The position numbers and the translations under genes were made by a program. Positions 1 to 12,631 of a stretch of 63,805 bases of DNA are shown here, piece by piece (positions within the stretch are counted from its first letter, which is position 1; every line of letters starts with the position of its first letter). Origin of the DNA: Neolentinus lepideus HHB14362 ss-1 (Eukaryota > Basidiomycota > Agaricomycetes > Gloeophyllales > Gloeophyllaceae); NCBI GenBank assembly GCA_001632425.1, contig KV425615.1, positions 1 through 63,805 of the forward strand, in the 5' to 3' direction. Under the pieces are notes generated by a model that saw nothing but the letters and a program-made list of their open reading frames with translations, was not told the DNA's origin and made no database searches.

Positions 1-496
1 GGTGGTTTCGTATGGTAAACGTACATTTTGAGCCGTCTGGCGGCTGGAATACATCCGTCTGGCGTACGAACCTACCGGTCTAATTTAGGCCGGTCTCGCA
101 CTCCCAGAGAAAGTTATAGAATAGTATTATATAGCACAGCATATGCAGAGGCAGATATTATAAATACATGTGAGCACTTAGTGAGTACTCTGCGAGAGGA
201 CAGAGTGCCGAGTCCGTCGAACGCCAACTTGAAACCGGTCGGTAGGCTTGCCTCCTGAACAAGCAACTAGTGTCTTATATGGAGGAGATTGGCGGTGGTT
301 GATTACTGCATATCGCATTATTCGACTCATAATACAGAGGATGGCTGCATTGCAAGCAGGTTCTGCTACTGGCCGTCAGCTATCCTTGCGACACAGTTAA
401 TCAGCTCCAAGAATCTATTAGTTACAGCATTAATGGACAGACAGGAGACAATCTCAATAGAATCGTTACATACATTGCATTGACCAGTAACGTACA
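1..496. other. non-coding left edge, no gene seen
   Basis: This stretch lies downstream of the Cactin stop codon. It holds only short open frames with no recognisable protein motif and no consistent splice pattern. A short imperfect duplication of the string CCGTCTGGCG occurs near positions 33 and 55. I see no RNA gene or transposon protein here. Confidence 0.5.
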
Positions 497-2914
497 CTAC
501 TTGCGGTAGAACTACGTGAGAGCAAGTCAGCGTTAGAGCGACATAAAGAACATCAGGCACTCACGTTCCGACGGAAATTGAACCAAAGCGACAGGCAACC
601 CCTATCGAAACTGCAACGGAAGCCTCTGCAAGAATGGGTCAGTAAATGCGGCATAGCAAGAACAGCAACTGCATACCTTTTGTGAGAGAACTCCCATTCT
701 CGATTGACAATTCTGAACGCAATGTCTTCGTATGGAGGGCCTGCAGTGAAATAAAGCAGCACCGTCTCGTCATTTCCAGGCTCCTTGATAATCTTGTACG
801 TCGGAGCTTTCGATTTGTCGATGAGATCCGGATAGAATATGTTGAACTACGGCAGGCATGAGCAGTGTCCTCCTGATAAATGACGCGAACGCATACCTTG
901 TAGCCCTGTACAACCTTCGGAGGGGGATTATCGGTACTAAATCAGACCCGTCAGCACCAATATATGCGAAAGGAATTCTACTAAAACATACTCATAGTGC
1001 GTCTGGTTGTATTTGTTCCACTCGTAACCCGTATGCACTCGGTTAAAGTACCTAGGTTTCCTAGGCCTGTACTTGTCCTCCCAATTGTACGTCGCAGGCG
1101 TCGGCAGGTTCTCCTCCAAATTGAAGAGCTCTTCCTCTTCATCCAACTCCCGCTCAGCTTCGGCTCGGTATAATGCTTCAGAAGCCAGATCAGCACCGCT
1201 GGGCGCTTCTTCATCTTGGACTTCTGGTCCTGTTGGCCGAGCAGCTCTGGGAATGAACCTAGATGCAGCAACAGCACGACGTTTCTCGAACTGACAAGGA
1301 AACGTAAGCAGCACGTCTTTCTCGTTGAGGCGACGTAGCTTACCAGCGCACGGAGGTCTTCCTCTTCAGTCACGATATCAATCTGACGCTCTTCGAAAGG
1401 CAGCTTCGTGATATCGACCAAAGGAGGACTCATGGACCTGTTGTAAGGCTCAATATCCTCCGCAAGCACTACTTCTCGTTCCGCCGCGTCCGTTGAAGGA
1501 GCAGGAGTGTCAGCAGTCGAATTCATGGCTCGATTAGCTACACCAGCCAGCAGCTCCTCTTGGGCCTGAAGAGCCTCATCTCTCTGGCGTTTCCGTAGCT
1601 GCTCGAGCCTGTTTCGCACAACGACTTCATGGAAGCTCTTCAGTTTAGCCTGGTAAAAGCGTTCGTCAACTGCGAGTCACAGCAGCAGGTACCTTACCTT
1701 TGCCTTCCAGACCAGCAGCTTCTTGAGCAAGTTCTCCCAGTAATCTACGTCAACAGGCTCGCCACTGGTCAGCTTAGCTTGAATCTGCTTCTGCAGGGCT
1801 ACCAGGTGATCGTAAGATTTTCCAGAGAGTAACGCGTTGACTTGAGCCTCCACAGCAGCAGCAGCCTCTACTCCCATACGTTGGTCAGCTTTGATCCTAT
1901 CTAATCTGTCTTTGCAGACCACCATCATATTCTAGCAAATAGTCAGGCTTGAAGAATATATGGGGAAAGGAAGTATCACATACAGTCCAGAAGTCAATGT
2001 CGACCTCGTCTTGTTCCAGGGACAGGTAATGTTCAATATCATCATGTAACTCTTCAACTTGATCGGCAGACAGGTTCTGTCGAAGGGTGGGTGAATAAGA
2101 GCAATTTCACGGAACCATGCGTCACATACATCGAAGATATTGTATGGTTCGTCGAGATCGATTTCTAATCCTTCTTCCAGCTCCGCATTCTCTTCGTCAT
2201 CTTTGACCGGATGGATGAACCTGAGATTCAGAGCCAGGAAATCAATGGCCTTCGCCCTCTTCTCCTTAATTCGGATAGCTGCCCTTCTTCTCTCCTGTTC
2301 AAGCTGGAATTCACCATCCTTGGCAATCCAATCCGCCATTTGTGCCGACTCCGCTAACCTTGCCATCCGTGCTTCCTCCTCCTCTCGAAGGCGCTGCTCA
2401 GCTTCCCGCTCCGCACGTCTCCTGTTCAATCGCTCTAGCTCTTCCTTCGCTTGCTGGCGCTTCAAAACCTCCCGCTTTTCTACCTCAGCAAGTGATAGGC
2501 CCTGTTTCTTCTCTTTCTCGACCTTCTTATGCCATCTGAACTGTTGTCCAAGGTTCACGTCGTGGAAAGGATTGTCCGTGGCACTATACACACTGAGCTC
2601 TGCAACTTGTCGCGCTTCTTCCTCCGCTTTCACTCGCTTTTTCTCTTCTTTCCGAGCACGTCTCTCTACCGACTTGTCCCGCTTGCGCCTGTCCTTCCGT
2701 TAGGACTGACATGCAGTTCAGTAAAACAATATACTCACTTTTTGTCTCGCCGCTCATCATCTCTGCTTCTACTCCTGTCTCTTCCGTGCGGCCGTTCTTC
2801 TCTTTCGTAGCTCCTACTGCGCTGTCTTTTGTAGTCTTGTTCGCGTCTAGATGATCTGCGGTCATCGTCGTATCTCGGACGAGGAGACTGAGAACGATCG
2901 CGGTAGCTGGGCAT
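497..2914 (-). CDS. Cactin, spliceosome-associated protein
   Basis: Cactin is a conserved nuclear protein that associates with the spliceosome; in fission yeast the homologue (Cay1) also affects telomere maintenance through splicing. The start at 2914 opens an Arg/Ser/Asp-rich N-terminus (MPSYRDRSQSPRPRYDDDRR), followed by a long Glu/Arg/Lys-rich coiled-coil region. The hallmark C-terminus is spread over several exons: RPRKPRYFNRVHTGYEWNKY, then DNPPPKVVQGYK, FNIFYPDLIDKSKAPTY, AGPPYEDIAFRIVNREWEF and GFRCSFDRGCLSLWFNFRR. A last small exon, reached through a GTGAGT donor near 564 and a CAG-type acceptor near 512, adds FYRK and the stop at 497. About seven introns, product near 690 residues, which fits the family. 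The identification is firm; internal exon borders in the coiled coil are less certain. Confidence 0.93.
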
Positions 2915-3137
2915 CTAAACCAAAAGGGTACGAGGGAGCACTGGAAAGGATTGTAATAGCGAGTCGGACTGGTAAAGGGCAGAAGGTGGCAGAAGTAGAC
3001 TTAGTGTGCAGCACAGCCACATAGGACGCCTGATCATCTAGCTGTGTCATCCAAGTTATAATCCGTTCTGCTGCTTACTGCTTGCTGGCCTTGGCGTGTG
3101 GCTACTGACTCGTCATTAATTTCCTGTCTTCTGTATC

Positions 3138-5464
3138 ATGTGGCGGACCGCGCGACGATTACACCTGAAGCGTACTGTCTGGACGCAAGCTAAGCACGAA
3201 CACTATCACCCGGACCCATCCCCAGATGCTTACTCAAGAAACCCTGGTCCCGTCACTCCAAAGCAGGTACTCTGAATGGGTTAACACTGGCTTGCGGCAC
3301 TCACAGGTCGTTCGTAGCTTGTCCGATACTTGGACGAGTTCGTGATTGGACAGGAGAACGCGAAGAAGGTCCTCTCGGTTGCGTATGTATTGTATGTCCA
3401 TACGTCCTGGGACTTGTATCTGATAGAGTTCAAGTGTGTTTAATCATTACAATCGAGTTCGAGCTAACTTCGCAGCGCAAGCAAGTGAGCCTGAAATGAG
3501 TTGGGCCGAGATCAACCCAGACGAATGTAAGCTCGGTCATCTGAACTTTTTCAATAAAATATAACCCGAGCCTGAAGCACGCCCTGGTGTTGCTACTGCA
3601 CATCTACACCCACATCCCCACCGGCTGTCAATGTCTGGTATGCCGCTACAGCCGAAGCAGCCGATCCCTTTATTTGAGAAGAGTAATGTGCTTGTGATGT
3701 AAGCTGCCATTACTCGGCATCACCACCAACGAATGTTGAATCATCTTTCCCGGAAAGTGGGCCTACTGGATCTGGTACGGCAACGACCACAGAAAGCACA
3801 GATTACGAGCTAACGCAAGTCTAGGGAAAACGCTACTCGTACGAACGCTAGCTAGAATCCTTGACGTTCCATTCTCCGTCAGCGATGCTACGTCATTTAC
3901 TCAAGTCAGCCTCAACCCTTCTCTTTCTACTTGCAGGTCTTGACACACGTACCATTTCAGGCCGGATGTTAGTGTCATAGTTATCAAACGCGCGAAGCAG
4001 CTAATGAAGTGGTCTAGACGTAGGAGAAGATGTAGATGCATGTATACAAAGACTGGTAGGCTATCGCGACCCGCGATGAGCGGCCAAAGCTAACACTTGT
4101 CTAAAGCTGCAGGCAGCTGACTGGGATCCGTACAGAGCGAGGTACATTAAACATCTCCTTATCTCTAGATTCATCTTGACATGAATTTCTTGCAGCACAG
4201 GGATTGTCTATATTGACGAAGTTGACAAGATCGGCCGCAAATCCGGATCGGGCGGACCAGAAGGCACTCGCGATGTCGGTGGAGAGGGCGTTCAGCAAGC
4301 CTTGCTTCGCATGATGGAAGGTTCTGTTGTGAGCGTGCAAGCCAAGGGAGCACCTCCAGAAGTCGTGCCACCAGTTATGGGCGAAGTTCGTTCTCGGGCA
4401 GCAAGGGCGACTAGCGGTTGTAAGGACGCTCATGCCACTTCGTCTCAAGCGACGATTGACGTACATCAGTCAGCAATGGTCGGCCAGAGACGTACCATAT
4501 TGACACATCCAATGTGTTGTTTATCCTAAGTGGTGCGTTTGTCGGTCTGGACAACGTTGTCAAACGGCGCGTGGCGAAGGGCGTAAGTCTGTTATGATCT
4601 GAGCGTGCGCGGGTGCTGACCGTTTTACTAGTCTATTGGTTTCGGTGCAGACCTTGCGCCTGTGACAGACGACCGGCCAAAGAGCTCTCTTCCCTTCTTC
4701 ACGCCTAATAAACACTCGAAGGATAATGCTCTGCACAAAATCGAGCCCGAAGGCATGTGATCCTTCGTATCCTGAATTATAAAATCTTACTATCCATATC
4801 AGACCTTATCCAGTATGGGTGCGTATGTGTCGATTAGTGGGAAAACCGATTCTATTCCTCATCCCTGCGTAGATTCATCCCGGAGTTTATCTCCCGACTA
4901 CCCTCCATCACCACCTTAGCGACTCTCTCAGTCTCCGACCTTCGGCGAATCCTGACTGACGTCAAAGGCTCCTTGGTGTCTCAGTACACTGCGCTCTTCG
5001 GATATTCCGGTGTCGAGATACGGTTCACGAGCAAAGCGCTGGACGAGGTGTGCCGCAAGGCTGCTGATCGAGGGGGCGGCGCGAGGGGACTGAGAGGAAT
5101 CATGGTGTGCACTTTAATACGCTCGGCTTTCTAGATTCATATCTGATCGCATGCGTTGCAGGAGACATTACTCTTGGAACCCATGTATGAAGTCCCGTAA
5201 GTTATTCCTTTATCGAATGGTTCTGTGGCTAATGAATATGGTCTCCGCTACTGCAGAGGCTCAGTGAGTGAACTTCCATATGGTAAGGTGGAAAGGATAG
5301 CTGACTATATTCAGAACATACGGCACGTCCTCATCACAGACGCTGTTGTGCGAGGCGAGATACAGCCTTTATACTGGCGATGGGGAGAAGGAGCGGCGTT
5401 CTGGAATGCTTGGGCAGAGGAGGAGACGCAGTGGGAAAAGGACACCAGCCGAATTGATATTTAG
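3138..5464 (+). CDS. mitochondrial ClpX-type AAA+ unfoldase
   Basis: ATP-dependent unfoldase of the mitochondrial matrix (ClpX/Mcx1 family). The first exon encodes an Arg-rich, presequence-like start ([20 protein letters not shown]) and then VTPKQ, spliced to [20 protein letters not shown]. Later exons give [23 protein letters not shown] (Walker A split by an intron), [35 protein letters not shown] (Walker B), [51 protein letters not shown] and [12 protein letters not shown] (sensor 2 region). About a dozen short introns; product roughly 500 residues. There is no cysteine-rich zinc-binding domain between presequence and AAA+ core. The IGF tripeptide that bacterial ClpX uses to dock ClpP is present. 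The exon border near 4380-4490 is unclear. Confidence 0.93.
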
Positions 5465-5696
5465 GACATTATATCACTACACTGTTGTCATTTGGCTCTT
5501 TAGCCTTGCACACGGAGTGTCACTTCTTACAGGAGTGGCGGGCCACGGAATGGAAGATTCAGAATACAGCATTTCATTGACTTCGCCGGACATGGTATGC
5601 TACGTTTGATGATCTAGCTGACAAAATGCGATTTGCAACGAAAAGAGACAAGCATGTACAGTGGACCAACAGGAGACCAGGGAAACGTAGAGGTAT

Positions 5697-6563
5697 TTAC
5701 TCTTTGGACTCGCCCTCAGTCTCTGCGGGAGCCTCAGCTTTTTCCTCCTTGGAAGGCTCAGTCTCAGCAGCTGGGGTCTCCTCCTTCTCCGGCTCGGCTG
5801 CTGGTGCAGCTTCGACAGGAGGACTGGTGGAGGAACCGGCATTCGTCTTCTGTGCCTCCTCAAAAGCAGCCTTGAACTGATTCGCGTCTATATGAAGGTT
5901 TAAAAACGACGAAATATTGGCGACGTAGCTGGACACTCACTGTCGGCATTCGCGAAACGAATTGCAAGCGTCTCCGATGTTGGAGGGTTCTCGGAGTAGT
6001 CAGCGGCCACCTTCCACACCCAACTTCTGTCCGAGCCGATGTTGGGTTGTAACCGCATCTCCGATGAGACTACAGTGCAAAAATCAAGTAAGAAGGCGAG
6101 TGGAAAGGTACGTGAAAGCGGAAAACGCACTGAGGTGGTTCGCGCAGACCTTGAGGGTCTTATCACGTCTCATCACCAACCTGACCTTCTTTGTTTCTTT
6201 GTGCTGAAGCAGACGAACGTCTCCAGTGCCACGTTCCTTCCACTCGGAGCTGTCAGTTGCAAAGCGGAAAAGCTTCGCGCGCCTGGATATCATGAACAGA
6301 TGTGAAGAATTCATAACGCGATCAGACGCGATCATAGTAACGAGCATACAACTCACATCTTGAACAGCACGTCTTCATCTTCTTCAAACGTTTTAGTCTC
6401 TACTTGCTCGGTTAATTTGATGACGGGCTCAAAGTGGACGTCTGCCTCCTCTTCCTAGAGTAGAAGAATAGGACGCGTGTGGCGAATGTCTTTGCGGTGA
6501 GCACCAGCAAGCTCTGCAAGTAATTGATTCACTGACCCTTGGTGCGAGAGCGTCTTCAGACAT
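5697..6563 (-). CDS. Ran-binding protein 1 (RanBP1/Yrb1 type)
   Basis: Cytoplasmic co-factor of the Ran GTPase cycle that binds Ran-GTP and helps RanGAP release export complexes. Exon 1 starts MSEDALAPR at 6563; the next exon reads [20 protein letters not shown] and [13 protein letters not shown]. The Ran-binding (PH-fold) domain continues with [40 protein letters not shown] and [20 protein letters not shown], then [11 protein letters not shown]. The last exon carries [13 protein letters not shown] and an acidic Ala/Glu/Pro-rich tail. Four or five introns, product a little over 200 residues, normal for the family. It is divergent from the p24 gene with about 270 bases between the two start codons. 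Confidence 0.93.
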
Positions 6564-6834
6564 GGCAGCAGAAAGGTCGAACAGGAAAAGATGAAGAGAT
6601 GGAGTCGAGAAGAAAGATCTGGAGTAGGTCCGCCGCGTCGCGTGCTTTGGAAATCGAGCGCTATACGAGGGACCCGATGCACCCGAGGTGCCAGGAGTCT
6701 CGACCTGCCTGAAAGTGTAGTTACAGCACCGCACAGAGTGTCGGATCCTGGCAGAACTACCCTTGCGTAACGTCAGACGCGCCCACTGGACCTGGCTCAG
6801 TATCAATTGCTGGTCAATACGTACTGCAGACAAT

Positions 6835-7701
6835 ATGTGGTGCCTAGCTAATTCAAGTATCTTGGTCCTGCTCTGGACATTGTTTGCTCTTCTTCCGACT
6901 CTGGTGTATGGCCATATGATCGAAGTACCCGCTTCCAAAAAGGAGTGTTTCTTCGAGGACCTCCACGTGAATGATCAGGTACGTGCACTCTTGTGGAGGT
7001 GCCCTAGTCCCCTTGATGGGCGAGGTGTAGATGACAGTCACGTATCAAGTGGGTGGAGGCGGTCATTTGGATATCGACTTCTGGGTGAGTGGATTCGCGC
7101 ACTCGCCTTGTGAGGTTTAAATTCACGTCCAGCAGCTAGCCGACCCAGAAAATCAAGCTCTCGCGAAGCATATCAAGCAGACCACCGGTAGTGTTTCTGT
7201 CACAGCCAATAAGGACGGACGCCATGAATACTGCTTTTCGAATCAAATGAGCGCGGTTGCAGACAAGCTTGTTAGGTGAGTGACTGTTCATATCCTTCAT
7301 ATTCCTCCCTGTGACTCAACTTCGTCCAGCTTCAATGTTCACGGTGTAATCTACGTTGGCGAAGACGGTGAGTCTCATAGCAACTTCTTGCGGTCTTCGC
7401 ATTGAATGTCGACATTGTAGAAACTGTCGCTCCCGTTGAGCGCGAAATAAGGGACTTGGCAAATGGACTAAAGTCAGTGAAGGACGAACAAGAGTATATT
7501 GTGCTTCGAGAGCGGAGGCATCGTAACACAGCCGAGTCCACCAACGCTCGCGTGAAGTGGTGGTCAATACTGCAGGCGATACTGGTATTTTCTGTTGTTG
7601 GTTGGCAGGTATACTATCTTAAGGTCAGTGTAACTACTTCTATCTACGACACGTCTCTGACGATGTTCCAGTCTTTCTTCGAAGTCAAGCGTGTAATATG
7701 A
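6835..7701 (+). CDS. p24 family cargo receptor (Emp24/GOLD)
   Basis: Type I membrane protein of COPII/COPI vesicles cycling between ER and Golgi. The N-terminus is a signal peptide (hydrophobic ILVLLWTLFALLPTLVYG). The GOLD domain follows, with the paired cysteines in SKKECFFEDL and GRHEYCFSNQM and the strands MTVTYQVGGGGHLDIDFW and SFNVHGVIYVGED. A short coiled coil (EREIRDLANGLKSVKDEQEY, then RRHRNTAEST) leads to one transmembrane helix (ILQAILVFSVVGWQVYYL). The cytosolic tail is KSFFEVKRVI, with the diphenylalanine and C-terminal hydrophobic pair used for coat binding. Four to five short introns; product about 205 residues. The tail favours the Emp24 (p24-beta) subgroup. Confidence 0.93.
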
Positions 7702-8016
7702 TTGAGATGTACAAGAGAGGTGGACGCATATAATCACTTCCTATATAACACGGACAACTTTGGCGGACAACTCATGCGCTCCTGGCGAATATAATCAAGT
7801 CTCTGACATTGCGCCATAGTCGACATCGTCAAAGACAAACACTATCCCAACAGTCCGGGTATCTGACCGTTGCAGTACAAACGGAATTATAACAAGACGG
7901 TAGAGCTAAACAAGTATGAAACAACACATATGCTGAGCTTGCAGATATACAAAATTCTATCATAATCCTCATACACTCTTCGACGGTGTCGAGACGCATC
8001 AATGCCCAAACCAAAT

Positions 8017-11000
8017 TCAGCGCCAAGATGGCTTCCCTCCTCGAAAGCTCGTGTCACCACTCGTGTTGGGCTCGGCGAAGCTGACGCTCTTCGTCCGGTA
8101 AGACTTGGTTGTTGCCAGCAACGACATCCTTTTCGGCCTCTTCGCAGGCGAGCGATGGACCGATAGCTCTCCACTGCTGATTGCCATTCGCCGCGGGCCA
8201 TTGGTGGACGCCTTGCCCTCGTCCCGCTGGTTTGAGTTGCCAGTCTTCACCTCCTGGCTTCGAGGGGACAGTTGCGGTATGAGGCTGGACCGTCTCCTGA
8301 TTCGCTCATTACGCAGAGGTCCAATGCTCGACCTCCGCCGTGAACCCTTGCCCACAGAAAGGCTGACTTTCGCAGTATTAGGAACTCGCTTCCCAGGGCT
8401 GCCATGTCGTTCTTTCCCTTTAGGGATGTGCAAGCTACTGATGCAACCTCCAGAGGAGCTTTCGCCCATGTTGATCTTCCGGTCGCCCAAAGGAGCCGTC
8501 CGATTGGGCAAGCACTCGTCCTCGTCATCCTCCGCTAAGCTGGAAAGAGTGGACCCTCCTCGCGATTTGAGGAAGGAAGGATCGAGACGGCTAGCCCGAG
8601 GCCGCTTCACGCCAGCGAGCCGCTTCCCCAGCGTGCTGCTGTTCATCGACAGATCGTGGGCTGGGGCGGCCGAGACGCTTAGGTTAACACTGTCATCCGT
8701 CTTCTCGTCTTCCCAGTCGCTCTCGGAGCCCGCTCTCGACACGCTCCGCTGCGAGGAAGATGCGGGCATGTTTTCGACATCTACCGCATCCGCTGAAGTA
8801 CTGGGAACAGGGGCCTTGGAGCCAAGACCTCCATCGTCAATCTCACCTCGACCAGCTTCGTCCTTCCACTGCACTCCTTTCTTCTTCTCCTTATCCTTGT
8901 CCGATACACGCCTATACGGCGCTAAGCTTGACCTCAAAGATTTGCGCGGAGAGTTCTTGTGCGACTTTCCGCCGGGAGAGGACGTCACGGACCCGTAGGA
9001 CGAAGCCCTCCTTGAGGCCTTTGGCTTCGCCTGCTGTGAGGTTATCGATCCCGAAGCCACTCGCCCCGTGAAACTGATAGAATGTCTGGAGAACGAGTCA
9101 AGACTGGAAGGCTGCGCAGCAGACAAAGTAGAAGACGACGTGCAATGACCGACAAGCTCTGCGAAGGACTCGTGGTTGCTCTGCACTAGTTTCTGGACAG
9201 ATGACGAGACAGCCATGACGGTACCGTCCAACCCTTCCTTGCCCTCATCCAGTGCTGTCCGTAGCAATCGTCCAGCATCCGCCAACATTACGTTGCATCT
9301 GCCCAGCATTCCAATAAGGTTGACCACAAGTTCTGACTGGAATTGCACGGCCTCTTTGAAAGCCTGCTGCTTTGCCTCGGCTTTGACACGTTCAATATCT
9401 GCCCTATGGTACCGCCCATCTAGTTTCACGTTCTCCAAGCTGACCTCGTCCATCTTATCAGACTTCCTCTCATTAACCGCGCGTAACATGGCGTCGAACA
9501 TGTTGCCAGAATTGTTCGACCGCTGCAAGCGGGCGTTGTATGCGGATTCGGGTTTGAGGACCTGCTCCTCTGGTTCAGCCAAGGACAATAGCAGGTCCCT
9601 TTCAGCTGCAAGATCCGAGGGGAGAGAGGAGGAAGAGCTTTCTTGTGCCTGTATTTGCGCGATTCGAGACCTGATTATCTCGAGCCTCACATGTGCAACA
9701 TCGATTCTGCTCGCGCAGGTTGCACCATCTGCGATAGACGCCTTCGTCTGTTCCGCTTTAATCTGCATGTCGCCCCGGGCCCGATCAACTTCTGCTTTAG
9801 CCTCCGCCTTTTTCCGCTTGGTGATCTCAGCCTCAGCATCCCGCTTGCCAGCAAGCTTGGCCTTAAGCTCAGCCACCTCCGTGTTCAGCCGGTTGATAGC
9901 TTCGACGTATCGACCAACGTGCCTGTCTACGTTGACGACATTGCGTGTGACGACCTTGGTCTTGATTTTCGTTGCTCTCTCAGCGTAGAGGAGTGTATTG
10001 TGTGTATCGTCGAAATGGTTCGATGTTGGAGCAACACAAACGATCATGACTGTTTTGCAGTTTCCTCCGAGGGAGAACTTGAGCAGACGCGTGAGCTTGC
10101 TGTTGCGGTACGGTACGTGACGCGTGGCACCACCGCTTTCGCATAGTGCATTGATGCAGTTCCCGAGTGCTAATAAAGACTTGTTGATGTTTGCGCCCTC
10201 GACCATGCGTTGGCCCATGTTGGTCGTGGCCGCAGCTCTTTCACTACCAGCCAAGTCGATGATGGATAGGGTGGCGACCGTGCGTTGTTCCGTCAGGGAC
10301 GCGGTCCTCGGCGACTGCGTCACATGCACTTGTAATACTGCATGCGAACGTGAGGATGTTTCGTTGGCATGAGTGGGAGACTGCGTGCGGCATGAATTGC
10401 CTTGCAGTACGATCTTCTCAACCTCCTCAGCAGAGTTTGGGCGAAGCTCCACGAGACCAACCACTTTGACGACCTTATCCTCCCTAATCTGCAGACCCCC
10501 TCTAGGTATGGTGGTCCCTGGCTCTGCTAGGAGGTCGCGGATCTCTTCGTTATAAATTTCCAGGAATGTAACGGCGACATCAACGTTATAATCTTCTCTG
10601 CGATCTTCAATTCGTTGAAACAGATCCTCCATGGTTAGGTAAACGATCCCGGGATCATTTGCATTCCCGCTGATGGTGTGTGTTTTGCCGCACCCGGTGG
10701 CCTAAGGTGCGATCAGTCGTTTGCTGCAGTTTTCACCCGCATAGTGGACGTACCCCGTACGCAAACACTGTTGCGTTGTATCCATCGAGTAGCGGCTGCA
10801 GCAATGGTTTTGCTGTAGCATCGTAGACATCTACCTGACGCGCCTCGTGTCCAAATACTTTGTCAAACATGAATCGCTTGTCCTTATATCTCTTCGTCCC
10901 TGGAGGCATAAACCCTCTTTCCATAAACGCCCTAGAGTTGTCTCTCTCAGGTGGGTCGAAAGTGAGGATGCGATCGTCCACTATTTGCACGATGTCCCGC

Positions 11001-11207
11001 AGGCTGGATTGTGATGTAACGGATTTGTTGCTTGGAGTTGTGAAGGCGGCATCTCCGTGGATATGTGTATCATAGCATGGTTCAGGTAGTCTCGTAGCCT
11101 CCCAAGAGGAAGGTGGTCGAACTCGCACTGCAAACCGTTAGGCATCTGTTGGAGATGAACAAACAGGACGATGTACCAGCGACCGTTATTGACCCAGCGG
11201 CCACCAT
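8017..11207 (-). CDS. kinesin-8 motor (Kip3/KIF18 type)
   Basis: Plus-end-directed, microtubule-length-controlling motor. The first exon (MVAAGSITVA) is spliced to VRVRPPSSWEATRLPEP at about 11130. The motor domain then shows DDRILTFDPPERDNSRAF (a kinesin-8-like phrase), FMFDKVFG, and a P-loop split by an intron as FAYG | ATGCGKTHTISG. Switch I NETSSRSHAVLQVHVTQ, switch II LSIIDLAGSERA and HVPYRNSKLTRLLKFSLGG follow. A neck and coiled coil (NRLNTEVAELKAKL) come next, then a long Ser/Arg/Pro-rich basic tail of about 400 residues ending GGKPSWR. Two introns lie near the N-terminus and the rest is one large exon. Product about 1,040 residues. Only 174 bases separate its start from that of dihydroorotase. 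Confidence 0.92.
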
Positions 11208-11381
11208 CTTGACAGCTCAGCTCAGTACTCAAGCGTGAGATGTTGAGGTATAGTAGTTGTCGTCGGCCTCAGGCTGCCCTAGGTGTAATGGAAACTGATG
11301 AAAGGTGCAGAGCCAGGAGGAGGAAGTGACTGAAATTCAACACGACGCGTCGCAACGACCTCATCACGTGATCGTGCAGTC

Positions 11382-12631
11382 ATGTCTCTCTCCGTGCCAT
11401 CCCCAGCAGACTTCCATGTCCACCTTCGTCAGGGAGCTCTAGCCGCTCTAGTAACTCCCCATGTTCGGGAGGGAGGCTTTACACTGGCATACGTCATGGT
11501 ATAAATATTTCTTCTGCGACACATCGCTTCCTAAAAGGTCCTGCAGCCCAACCTCAAGCCACCGATCACCTCTACTGATCAAGCGCTAGCATACAAGAAG
11601 GACCTAGAGAAGATAGATCCTTATGTTGAATATCTTATGACTCTGTATCTCTCTCCTGATTTGACTCCCGCTGAAATTCGCAAAGCGAAGGCAGCGGGCA
11701 TTGTGGGTAAGTCGCATCTAGCGCCTTGGAGCGCCACTGATTTGAGCATTGTGACCAGGAGTCAAGTCCTACCCTCGGGGTGTCACCACCAACTCTGAGG
11801 GAGGGATAGAATCATATGAAGTCTATTACCCTGTCTTCGAGGTAATGCAGGAGGTCGGCATGGTCCTGAACTTGCACGGCGAAATTCCGTCAGATACATT
11901 CACTGTACGTGTATTCACCTGAATGAAATTGCACTCATTCATTCTTGTGAGCTAGAACACTTGCGTCTTAAATGCGGAAGCAAAATTCCTATTGCATCTG
12001 ATCAAGCTCCACCGTGATTTCCCAAAACTTCGCATCGTATTGGAGCACGCTACCACTCGCCTAGCAGTCGAAACTGTTAAATCTCTTGGGCCTACCGTTG
12101 CTTGTACCATTACGGCTCATCACCTAGCATTGACGGTGGACGACTGGGCCGGTCAAGCCTTCAACTACTGCAAGCCGGTCGCTAAATTTCCTGATGATCG
12201 CGCTGCTTTGCAAGAGGTGGTCAGAGAAGGTATTGTTATTCGTGTATTATGGACCTCATCGTCGTACTGATTCTCCCCTACCAGGACACCCTCGGTTCTT
12301 CCTTGGATCCGATTCAGCGCCGCACCCTCCAGGAACAAAGTCGACCTGCACTCCCACTCACGCGTGCGCCGCAGGGGTCTACACTTCTCCCATCCTATTG
12401 CCCCTTGTTGCGCATTTACTGGAATCCTTCGGTGCTCTAGACAAGTTGGAGAACTTCACGAGCACTTACGGAAGAGCCTTCTACGGGCGACCGGTGACAA
12501 AGGAAACCGAGACTCGAGTGACTTTGAGGAAAGTTGAAGGGAAGAACATCGCAGAGAAATGGATGCTGGGTCAGGAAAGTGTGGTGCCTTTCTGGGCAGG
12601 CAAGGATTTGAACTGGGAAATTGTGAACTAA
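11382..12631 (+). CDS. URA4: dihydroorotase (pyrimidine biosynthesis)
   Basis: Cytosolic amidohydrolase that cyclises carbamoyl-aspartate to dihydroorotate, step three of UMP synthesis. Seen in order: ADFHVHLRQGALA (metal-binding HxH), PNLKPPITSTDQALAYK, GVKSYPRGVTTNSEGGIESY (the lysine that is carboxylated in the family), MVLNLHGE and LRIVLEHAT (metal histidines), TITAHHLALTVDDW, and HPRFFLGSDSAPHP (catalytic Asp). The C-terminus ends FWAGKDLNWEIVN. About five short introns; product near 350 residues, typical of the PyrC/Ura4 single-domain enzyme. The other pyrimidine genes are not nearby. Confidence 0.95.

Noticed and set aside
28..258. Open frame at the left edge
   Set aside because: No motif, no neighbouring exon and atypical composition; most likely chance.
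3300..3340. Apparent frameshift in ClpX just before the LDEFVIGQ motif
   Set aside because: Using the later acceptor (GTTCGTAG) gives [17 protein letters not shown] in frame, so no defect is needed.
8105..8998. Long plus-strand open frame of about 297 codons
   Set aside because: It lies antisense to the kinesin-8 tail exon, has no family motif, and reflects the codon composition of the real gene.
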